Assembly: GCA_044224495.1 (NCBI GenBank)
Contig: JBGAKG010000027.1
Location: forward strand, 62,001-126,000
Direction: 5' to 3'
Origin: JBGAKG01 sp044224495
GTDB taxonomy: Bacteria; Myxococcota_A; Polyangia; Polyangiales; Polyangiaceae
DNA length: 64,000 nt
A program made the position numbers and the translations under genes. Numbering within the stretch: position 1 is the stretch's first letter; each line of letters begins with the position of its first letter. The notes beneath the pieces were generated by a model that saw only the letters and a list, made by a program, of their open reading frames with translations, was not told the DNA's origin and did not search any database. Shown one piece after another: positions 57,807-64,000 of the stretch.

Positions 57807-58943
57807 CTACGATGACGACGAGCGGCGCTCCGCTCGCGAAGCGCTCGGAGCCGCGCTCGGCGGGACCGCGGGCGCCAGGAGCACCTCGGCCACGAGGCGG
57901 CCGACGAGCTCGCGGTGCGCGGGGCGGAGGCGCGCGATGCTCTCGAGCTCCGCGTCGAGCACGCCGCGCGTCCGCGGGAACGCGGAGAGCAACCAGCGCG
58001 CGGTCTCGAAGGCGAGCGCGGCGTGGCGCGCTTCGTCCTCGGCGATCCCGTCGAAGAGCTCGGCGAGCGCAGGGTGCTCGGCGGAGGCGGCGTGCTCGGC
58101 GGCCTCCGCGGCGGCGAGCGTCTCGCCGATGCAGCCGCCCCGAACGACGTCGCGCAGGAGATCTTCGGCGACGACCTCGGCGTCGCCGAAGCCGACGAAG
58201 GGGGCGACGGCTTCGGGGAAGCGCGCGGGCCCGAGATCGGCCCCGCCGAGGTGCGAGAGCCACGCGAAGCAGGCCCGCGCGTGGACGATCTCGTCGTGCA
58301 AGGCGCGCTGCGTCTCTTCGACGAGACGCGGCGTCGCCCCGAGCGCGACGAGCTGGCAGATCGTCCGCGCGAACGAAGCGATGCTCGCGTGCTCTTCGCG
58401 TGCGCTGCGCGCGAAGACGTCGCGCCAGCGATCGCGGGTCGCGTCGTCGAGGACGGCGCTGGGCGTTGCGCTGCGCCAGTCGCCGCGCGGGGCGAGCCTG
58501 GCGACGACGGGTCCCCCGCCGACGTAGAGCGGGCGGCCCCCCATGATCGGCTCGTCCTCGCCGTGGCACGTCCCCGGCCGACCGGGGATGGTGTGGGCGC
58601 CATCGAAGGGGAGCGCGCAACGCATGCCAGCGCCGCAGTCCGCAGCGGTCCAGCACGAAGCGCCACGCTTGCTCGCCCCCGCATCGCGAGCGGCGACCCG
58701 AACGGAGGGAGCCGCGGAGGCGCTTGCGATCGGGGCTGCGGAGGCGCTTGCGATCGCGGATGCGGGCGCGGACGCGGATGCGGTCACGGACGCGGACGCG
58801 GTCACGGACGCGGTCACGGACGCGGACGCGGTCACGGCTGCAGGCGCGGTCGCAGCCTCGGGCTCACGCGCACACGCGAGGAGCGATCCGGCGACGGGAG
58901 CGGCAGCGAGATGCGCGAGGATCAACGCTCGGACGGACTTCAT
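57807..58943 (-). CDS. ferritin-like domain lipoprotein with Ser/Ala/Thr/Val repeats
   Basis: The 378-residue protein has signal peptide LAAAPVAGSLLAC with a lipobox Cys near 24. Residues ~33-85 are a simple-sequence tract of Val-Thr-Ala-Ser-Ala units. A short Cys-rich part (CWTAADCGAGMRCALPF) follows. From ~175 a four-helix ferritin-like bundle has EEHASIASFAR, ETQRALHDEIVHARACFAW, EDLLRDVVRGGCIGETLAAAEAAEHA and GIAEDEARHAALAFETARW, providing Glu and ExxH pairs for a di-iron site. It is likely a periplasmic di-iron or iron-storage-like protein; activity not known. Confidence 0.82.
   Translation of the reverse strand: MKSVRALILAHLAAAPVAGSLLACAREPEAATAPAAVTASASVTASVTASASVTASASAPASAIASASAAPIASASAAPSVRVAARDAGASKRGASCWTAADCGAGMRCALPFDGAHTIPGRPGTCHGEDEPIMGGRPLYVGGGPVVARLAPRGDWRSATPSAVLDDATRDRWRDVFARSAREEHASIASFARTICQLVALGATPRLVEETQRALHDEIVHARACFAWLSHLGGADLGPARFPEAVAPFVGFGDAEVVAEDLLRDVVRGGCIGETLAAAEAAEHAASAEHPALAELFDGIAEDEARHAALAFETARWLLSAFPRTRGVLDAELESIARLRPAHRELVGRLVAEVLLAPAVPPSAAPSASRAERRSSSS
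58714..58860. repeat. tandem simple repeats in the ferritin-like gene
   Basis: A 24-bp unit containing GCGGAGGCGCTTGCGATCG occurs twice (from 58714 and 58738). After it come imperfect GACGCGGTCACG units up to about 58860. On the minus strand they encode the Val-Thr-Ala-Ser-Ala linker. Unit lengths are multiples of three, so expansion would keep the frame. Confidence 0.75.
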
Positions 58944-59018
58944 TCCGAGAGCGTATGCGAACGAAGGGCCGGCAGGATCGTCGAGGTTGGAGGTGATGGA
59001 AAGAGGTAAGGTGCTGGG

Positions 59019-59798
59019 ATGGAGACCGTTTCCCTCACCGCCTACGCCATCGCAACCATCCGCGCGATGGAGCAAGAGCGCCCTCCCGCCGAACGTCTCT
59101 TCGAGGATCGGATCGCCTCGATCTTCGCGCGCGATGGCGCCGACGCCGCGGAGGGGACCAAGCGCTTCTTGGAGCTCCCGTTCCTCGTCGACGCCATTCG
59201 GATGCGCACGCGCTTCAACGACGAGCTCGTGGAGAGCGCCGTTCGGAGCGGGCTCCGGCAGGTGGTCCTGATGGGGGCCGGGTTCGACTCGCGCGCCCAG
59301 CGATTGCCCGCGCTCGCCTCCGAGGGCGTGCGCGTCTACGAGATCGACCTCCCGGCGCTCGTCACGCGGAAGGGCGCGCTCCTCGATGCCGCTGGCGTCG
59401 CCACTCCGAACGTCGTGCGGATCGCGTCCGATTTCTCCGACGCCGCGTTCGGGGGCAAGCTCGCCGCCGATCTCGCGGCCGCCGGCTTCCGCGCCGGCGC
59501 AGGCGCCGTCTTCGTGTGGGAGGGCGTGGTCGCCTACCTCGGGCGCGATGCCGTCGAGCGCACGCTCCGCTTCATGGCCGCGCAGGGCGGGCCCGGCAGC
59601 CGACTCGTGTTCGAGAGCGCTCCGGCCGCGTTCGAGCCGGAGACGGCGGAGGACGCCGTGCGCGCCGCCGGGTTCTCGTCCGCGGAGGTGACCTCGTTCG
59701 CGACGCTGTGGAAGCAGTGGCTCGGCGGCACGCCGCACGAGAACGCGGAGATCGTGCAGGCCGTGGTCGCACGGATCGACGGCGCCGCGCTGAGCTAA
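59019..59798 (+). CDS. SAM-dependent methyltransferase, leucine carboxyl methyltransferase family
   Basis: The 259-residue protein is of the TIGR00027/PF04072 type. It shows the start METVSLTAYAIATIRAMEQERP, RTRFNDELVESAVRSGLRQVVLMGAGFDSRAQRL (motif I, SAM loop), YEIDLPALVTRKGALL (motif II with the ribose-binding acidic residue), and VFVWEGVVAYL. Members often modify polyketides or unknown natural products rather than protein leucines. The gene stands alone, divergent from the ferritin-like gene. It ends overlapping the SthA-like gene by four bases, convergently. Confidence 0.92.
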   Translation: METVSLTAYAIATIRAMEQERPPAERLFEDRIASIFARDGADAAEGTKRFLELPFLVDAIRMRTRFNDELVESAVRSGLRQVVLMGAGFDSRAQRLPALASEGVRVYEIDLPALVTRKGALLDAAGVATPNVVRIASDFSDAAFGGKLAADLAAAGFRAGAGAVFVWEGVVAYLGRDAVERTLRFMAAQGGPGSRLVFESAPAAFEPETAEDAVRAAGFSSAEVTSFATLWKQWLGGTPHENAEIVQAVVARIDGAALS

Positions 59799-61204
59799 TT
59801 GCCGCCCGGCGCTCGACGCGCGCGCTGCTGGACGATCTCCAGTGCCGCGACGCGGTACGCCTCCGCGAGCGTCGGGAAGTTGAAGATGGTCTCGACGAGC
59901 TGGTCGACGCGGAAGCCGGCTTGGATCGCGAGTTGGCCGATGCCGACGAGCTCCGCAGCGCCCTCGCCGACGACGTGCGCGCCGAGGATGCGCTCGCCGG
60001 CGCCGTCGGCGACGAGCTTGAGGAACCCGCCTTCGGTCGCGGCGATCATGCCGCGCGTGATCTCCGAGAACGACGCTCGCCCGACCAGGACGTCGCCGTG
60101 CCGCGCGCGCGCCTCGGCTTCGCCGAGCCCGATGCTCGCCATCTCCGGGATCGCATAGACGCCGGTCGGGATCAGCTCGGCGGCCGGTCCGGGGTCGAGG
60201 CCGAGCGCGTCGCACACGGCGCGGCGCCCTTGCTCGGTGGACGACGCCGCGAGCGAGGGAGGGCCGATGACGTCGCCGACGGCCCAGATCCCCTGCACGG
60301 CGGTCCGACAGCGCTCGTCCACCGCCAGGAGCCCGCGCTCCGTCGGCACGAGGCCCGCCGCGTCGAGCGCGAGCCCCTCGAGGTTCGCGATCCGACCGAG
60401 CGCGCACATGAGCTTGTCGGCGCCGAGCTCGGTGCCGTCGTCGAGGACGACGCGAACGCGATCGACGCCGTTCCACTCGACCAAGGTCGGCCGGCGCCCG
60501 CCGATGAAGCGCCCGCCGAGTGCGCCGAAGCCCTCGACGAAACGCGCCGTGAGCTCGGGCTCGACGAACGACACCGGGCGCGGCGCCTTGTCGATCATGG
60601 TCACGGCGACGCCGAGCGCCGCGAAGATCGATGCGTACTCGCTCGCGATCACCCCCGCGCCGAGCACGATGAGCGAGCGCGGCAAGTAGGTGAGCGACAG
60701 GATGGAGTCGCTGTCCAGGATGTGCTCGTGGTCGATCGGGATCTCCGGCGGGCTCCGCGGCCGCGACCCGGTCGCGATCACGATCGCACCCGCATCGACG
60801 CGGCGCCGCTCGCCGCGGACGGTGCGGAGCTCGATCGCATCGCGCGCGACGAAGCGTGCCCGCCCGTGCAGGAGCGTGACGCCCGCCTCGCGCAGCTTCT
60901 GACCCATCACGCGCTCGTGCGCGGAGACCACGTCTCCGACGCGCTTCATCAACGCGGCGACGCGGACGTCCTCCGGAACCTCGGTCACGAGGACGCCGCC
61001 GGTCTTGCGCGCGAACGCCGAGAACGCGAGGGCGGTCTCGCGGAGCGTCTTCGAAGGGATCGTCCCGCGCGTGACGCCCGCGCCACCGACGGCGGCGTCT
61101 TGCTCGACGACGGCGACGCTCCGCCCGGCGGCGGCCGCCGTCAGCGCGGCGCGATGCCCAGCCGGGCCCGCGCCGATGACGACGACGTCCCATCGATCGG
61201 TCAT
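59795..61204 (-). CDS. sthA: SthA-like soluble pyridine nucleotide transhydrogenase / flavin oxidoreductase
   Basis: The 469-residue protein belongs to the pyridine nucleotide-disulphide oxidoreductase class I. FAD site VVVIGAGPAGHRAALTAA near 7-24, NAD(P) site LIVLGAGVIASEYASIFA near 175-192, AVGDVIGPPSLAA near 308 and a dimerisation domain with FSEITRGMIA and FNFPTLAEAYRVAA. The region that in lipoamide dehydrogenase is CxxxxC reads GAGVTRGTIPSK, as in SthA but with neither Cys retained (E. coli SthA keeps the first). This agrees with hydride transfer between NADPH and NAD without disulphide. ATGA overlap couples it to the HDOD gene. Confidence 0.85.
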   Translation of the reverse strand: MTDRWDVVVIGAGPAGHRAALTAAAAGRSVAVVEQDAAVGGAGVTRGTIPSKTLRETALAFSAFARKTGGVLVTEVPEDVRVAALMKRVGDVVSAHERVMGQKLREAGVTLLHGRARFVARDAIELRTVRGERRRVDAGAIVIATGSRPRSPPEIPIDHEHILDSDSILSLTYLPRSLIVLGAGVIASEYASIFAALGVAVTMIDKAPRPVSFVEPELTARFVEGFGALGGRFIGGRRPTLVEWNGVDRVRVVLDDGTELGADKLMCALGRIANLEGLALDAAGLVPTERGLLAVDERCRTAVQGIWAVGDVIGPPSLAASSTEQGRRAVCDALGLDPGPAAELIPTGVYAIPEMASIGLGEAEARARHGDVLVGRASFSEITRGMIAATEGGFLKLVADGAGERILGAHVVGEGAAELVGIGQLAIQAGFRVDQLVETIFNFPTLAEAYRVAALEIVQQRARRAPGGN

Positions 61205-62043
61205 GCGCTGGCCCTCGCGACGTGGTCGCCTCGCGCGACGAGCCGGTCGACGTCTTCGGGGTAGAAGTTGAGCGCGGCGGCGAACGGGTGCGCGTCGAGG
61301 CACTCGCGCTCCATCGGCGCATCGCCGAGGGCGAAATGCGCGAGGTCGTCCGCGAGCCGGACGACGTGCACGCCCGGGGAGGCGCTCGTGAGATCGTGGT
61401 GGCCGGCGATGGTCTCGCCTAGCGCAGGTGGGAGCTTCCACGTCGCCGCGAGCGAGCGCCCCGCGATCGGGTGCAGCTCCGCGACGAGCTTCCACACGGC
61501 CGCCGGGCGGATCTGGACCTCCTTCGCAGCCGGGCCCTTCGCGTCGAGGATCGCCTGGAGCACGATGGGCTTCCCGACGTCGTGGAGGAGCCCCGTGAGG
61601 AACGCCTCTTCGACGTTGCGGCGCCGCATGCGGGCGATCTCCTCCGCGAAGAGCGCCGTCGCGAGCGCGTGCCGGAAGAGGAGCGCGAGCTCGCGCGCGT
61701 AGCCGCGCACGTCGAACACGCGGGTCCGCATCGAGATCGCGAGCGCGATCTCGCGGACCTTCCCCATCCCGAGGCGGCTCACCGCCTGCGGCAGCGACAC
61801 GATCGCGGTCGGCGGAGAGAACATCGCCGAGTTCGCCATCCGAAGGACGTGGCTGGCGAGCGACTGATCGCGACGCATGAGCTCGGCGATGGCCTTGGCG
61901 TCGGAGCGCTCGTCCGCGCAGGCGGAGAGCACCCGCTGGACCGACTCGCTCAGGAGCGGCAGCGCGAGCGTGTCGTTCGCGAGGCGCTCGCGGAGCTCGT
62001 CACCGAGATCCTCGACGCCGGGGAGATCTTCGCCGTCACCCAT
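61201..62043 (-). CDS. HDOD-domain signalling protein
   Basis: The 280-residue protein starts at ATG 62043 after GAGAGAAG. HDOD domain (PF08668) from ~20 to ~225: LPLLSESVQRVL, SLASHVLRMANSAMFSP, TAIVSLPQAVSRLGMGKVREIALA, FLTGLLHDVGKPIVL with the HD pair, HPIAGRSLAATWKLP and ETIAGHHDL. HDOD proteins resemble HD-GYP but are usually catalytically silent and act in signalling or regulation. The gene overlaps the truncated HDOD-like gene at its 5' end (8 bp) and sthA at its 3' end (4 bp). Confidence 0.93.
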   Translation of the reverse strand: MGDGEDLPGVEDLGDELRERLANDTLALPLLSESVQRVLSACADERSDAKAIAELMRRDQSLASHVLRMANSAMFSPPTAIVSLPQAVSRLGMGKVREIALAISMRTRVFDVRGYARELALLFRHALATALFAEEIARMRRRNVEEAFLTGLLHDVGKPIVLQAILDAKGPAAKEVQIRPAAVWKLVAELHPIAGRSLAATWKLPPALGETIAGHHDLTSASPGVHVVRLADDLAHFALGDAPMERECLDAHPFAAALNFYPEDVDRLVARGDHVARASA

Positions 62044-62485
62044 CGGCTTCTCTCGGATGCAGACAGGGTGCCAACGACGGACCGGCTGGATCGTGGTGAT
62101 TCGCGCGGATCGGTCGAGCCGGCGCGTCAGCCGAACGACGATCGTCATCCGGCTGGCGGTCGAGCACCAGCTCGGGCACGCAGCCGGCGTCGTCGAGATC
62201 GGCCCGGAGGACGGTCAGATCCTCCAGGAGCTCGAGCAGGATCGCTTCGAACCCACGGTTCCCGAGCACGACGATCGACTCCCCCGCGGTGCGACGCGAA
62301 CGCTTGAGCCCGCGCGCGGCCTCCTTCAAGCGGTTCGCGAGGACGGGGAGTCGATCGGCGACACGGCCGAGCTGGTCCGCCGACACGGCCGGGTCCGCGA
62401 GCAACGACAGGATCTCGTGGAGGAGCGGCAGCTTCTCCAGATCCGACGGCTCGACCCGCGTGCGCAGCGGAAGATGGGTGTCCAT
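62036..62485 (-). CDS. short HDOD-N-terminus-like protein
   Basis: The 149-residue protein is the second gene of the vault-like operon. Residues ~12-60 (VEPSDLEKLPLLHEILSLLADPAVSADQLGRVADRLPVLANRL-type order) follow the start of HDOD domains, and VVLGNRGFEAILLELLEDL near 70-90 matches the VLGxxxxxxLLL segment of such domains. The HD half is absent; the C-terminus (~95-149) is Asp/Arg/Pro/His-rich and overlaps the start of the complete HDOD gene. It could pair with that protein or with the vault-like protein. The resemblance is read by eye and not certain. Confidence 0.6.
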   Translation of the reverse strand: MDTHLPLRTRVEPSDLEKLPLLHEILSLLADPAVSADQLGRVADRLPVLANRLKEAARGLKRSRRTAGESIVVLGNRGFEAILLELLEDLTVLRADLDDAGCVPELVLDRQPDDDRRSADAPARPIRANHHDPAGPSLAPCLHPREADG

Positions 62486-62523
62486 CCAGGAACGACGTAC
62501 GGTCGCGCGCGGGCGAGCTTCAA

Positions 62524-64000
62524 TCAGGCGCGCTTCTTCGGCAGCACCTCGGCGACGACCGTTCCCGCTCCGACCGGGAGCGAACCGACGAGCCGCTCGA
62601 CGACCTCGCTCACGCTCTCTCCCCCGAGGATCGCGAGCGGCGCGACGTTCTTCGAGAGCTCGGCGGCGAGCTTCTGGTTTCCGAGCATCTTCAAGGTGGT
62701 GACGAGCTCCGGCTGGATCGCCGCCATCTGCTCCTTGAAGACGTGCGCCCGCGCCTCGAGCTGCTTCCGCTCGAGCTCGTGCTCGCGTGCGAGCGCGTCC
62801 GCCTTGGCCGCGGCACCCACGCCGTACGCCTCGGCCTCGACCCGCGCACGCTCGAGCCGCTCCGAGGCTTCCAAGTCGAGTTGGGACTTCGCCTGTGCCA
62901 AGACGAACAGGCGGCGACGCTCCTCGTGCGCGATCGCACGCCCGAGGGTCTCGATCTGGGCGTCGTAGACCGCGCGGCTCACCTCTTCCTTGAGCCGCTC
63001 GGTGTCCAGGCGCAGCATCTCCTGGCGCCGGTTCACGTCGGCCACGATCGCGTTGCGCTGCGCGTCACCGATGAGGCTCTGCACCTCTTCGTCCAGGATT
63101 CGAACGTCGAGGACCTCCACGTCGTAGATCCAGAGCCCGTTCTCCTCGAAGTAGCGGCCGGGGCGGGGCTCGCTCCCGACCTTCTCGCCCAGCACGGCAC
63201 CGCGCAGGATCTCGGTCGACGCCCGATAGAACGCCTCGAGCGGCGTGGAGCGGACTGCGGCGCGGAGGAGAGAGCCCGCGTGATCGCACAGGAGCGCGAC
63301 GTAGTCCTTCACTTGGAACCAACGGAGCGTGCCGTCCTTCGCGGGCAGGAAGGAGACGCGGTACGACACCGACACCTCGACCTCGTTGTGATCGGCGGTC
63401 TTCAGCGTGAGCGTGTCGGACACCTTGTTGCCGTCGATCTGGAGGAAGCAGGTGCGGAGCTTCTGCTCCGCCGACTTGGGGTTGCCGGTGGAGAGCTCGA
63501 GGATCTCGAGCTCCTCGTCATGGCCGAGGATGCGCGTCTCCGGACCGCGCACCACCTCGCGTGCGCCGCGCCCGACGACCTGCACCGCGAAGCCGCTCGG
63601 GATCGCGACCGCGACGGCGCGCCCGTTCTCCTGGCGCGCGTTCCACAGCTTCCGGACCGCCTCGCCGACCGGCCGCGGCACGATCTCGACCCGCGTCGGA
63701 TCGGGCAGGAAGTTCACCGGGCCCACGACCGTGTCGATGTGGCCGGTGGCGAGATCGCGCACGTACACGCCGTCGCCGGCGGCGATCGGGATCGCGCGGA
63801 CATAACCGACGACCTCGACGTGCTCGGTCGGGAAGAAGTAGCCCTCGCGGTTGGCGAGGAACACGTCCTGCCCGGCCTCGTAGCGACCGGGCGGCACTTG
63901 GTCGCCCGCTTCGGCGACGAACGACTTCGCGACGCGCAGGTGCAGGCCGGTCGACTTCACGAGCCGATGAGCGAGCCGCACGAACGAGCCATCGGACTGC
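62524..64000 (-). CDS. major vault protein (MVP) homologue, C-terminal part
   Basis: The frame stays open to the right edge, so only the last ~490 residues are seen; a GTG at 63981 is internal. Counted from it: residues 1-115 are a last vault repeat (STGLHLRVAKSF, AGDQVPPGRYEAG, then RAIPIAAGDGVYVRDLATGHID, cf. MVP RQAIPLDENEGIYVQDVKTG). Residues ~118-310 match the SPFH-like shoulder (RAVAVAIPSGFAVQV, VSDTLTLKTADHNEVEVSVSY, cf. MVP [20 protein letters not shown]; then FYRASTEILRGAVLG and ENGLWIYDVEVLDV). Residues ~310-425 are a charged cap helix, and ~426-485 a cap-ring-like tail. MVP forms hollow cytoplasmic shells. The cap helix is ~115 residues versus ~155 in rat. Confidence 0.85.
   Translation of the reverse strand, partial: QSDGSFVRLAHRLVKSTGLHLRVAKSFVAEAGDQVPPGRYEAGQDVFLANREGYFFPTEHVEVVGYVRAIPIAAGDGVYVRDLATGHIDTVVGPVNFLPDPTRVEIVPRPVGEAVRKLWNARQENGRAVAVAIPSGFAVQVVGRGAREVVRGPETRILGHDEELEILELSTGNPKSAEQKLRTCFLQIDGNKVSDTLTLKTADHNEVEVSVSYRVSFLPAKDGTLRWFQVKDYVALLCDHAGSLLRAAVRSTPLEAFYRASTEILRGAVLGEKVGSEPRPGRYFEENGLWIYDVEVLDVRILDEEVQSLIGDAQRNAIVADVNRRQEMLRLDTERLKEEVSRAVYDAQIETLGRAIAHEERRRLFVLAQAKSQLDLEASERLERARVEAEAYGVGAAAKADALAREHELERKQLEARAHVFKEQMAAIQPELVTTLKMLGNQKLAAELSKNVAPLAILGGESVSEVVERLVGSLPVGAGTVVAEVLPKKRA

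Noticed and set aside
63093..63105. tRNA T-arm-like motif (GTTCGAATCCTGG on the minus strand)
   Set aside because: It lies inside the vault-like gene coding for VRIL, and no acceptor, D or anticodon arms can be formed around it. No tRNA was found elsewhere.

Overview
The window is GC-rich, densely packed chromosomal DNA that looks like a myxobacterium (Myxococcota, probably the Polyangia side). The signs are about a dozen lipoproteins with a lipobox followed by Ala/Asp/Gly-rich linkers, Cys-rich modules combined with beta-propellers, a gene of the MXAN_5187 type known from myxobacteria, an Hanks-type Ser/Thr kinase, and a crtI-crtB-crtI-crtC carotenoid cluster in the gene order I recall from the Myxococcus xanthus carB operon. 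No tRNA, rRNA, CRISPR array, insertion sequence or phage gene was seen. Most genes are spaced by 0-40 bp, with many ATGA/GTGA stop-start overlaps.

Layout. 1-3945 (+): end of an esterase-like gene, a Cys-rich propeller lipoprotein and an unknown beta-rich protein. 3959-4790 (-): an SRPBCC (AHSA1-type) protein behind an ArsR repressor, with a clear operator inside the promoter. 4854-17289 (-): twelve genes in one direction with gaps of at most 36 bp. The head is the carotenoid set (two CrtI-type enzymes, CrtB, CrtC-like hydratase, glycosyltransferase), followed by a cytochrome-like lipoprotein, a PQQ-type sugar dehydrogenase-like lipoprotein, a DUF4139 protein, a miniature sigma-70-like protein, an FG-GAP protein and an HNH nuclease. 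17413-26266: redoxin-like protein, discoidin lipoprotein, Lgt with a long acidic tail, two further secreted or cytoplasmic proteins and a propeller-phosphoesterase fusion. 26471-33659: esterase, PaaK-like adenylating enzyme coupled to a SufS-like enzyme, YcaQ-like protein and PdxH. 33632-38552: a giant propeller lipoprotein, a GH43 lipoprotein with a duplicated domain, and a decayed propeller gene. 38598-47240: OPT transporter, creatininase-family protein, PH-like protein, hybrid histidine kinase and an RTX-repeat lipoprotein. 47203-51658 (-): GMC oxidoreductase carrying a 4-Cys cluster motif, coupled to a tetrahaem cytochrome. 51730-59798: WD40 protein and kinase, Cys-rich lipoprotein, DUF1993, PlsC, ferritin-like lipoprotein and a methyltransferase.

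The right edge (62524-64000, -) holds the most unusual gene: the C-terminal ~490 residues of a protein that follows the major vault protein (MVP) plan, with a last vault repeat, an SPFH-like shoulder, a charged cap helix and a cap tail. Downstream on the same strand follow a truncated HDOD-like protein, a full HDOD protein and an SthA-like flavoprotein, with one 38-bp gap and then overlaps, so they are probably co-transcribed. This puts a vault-like shell protein beside signalling and redox genes. The N-terminal vault repeats lie outside the window.
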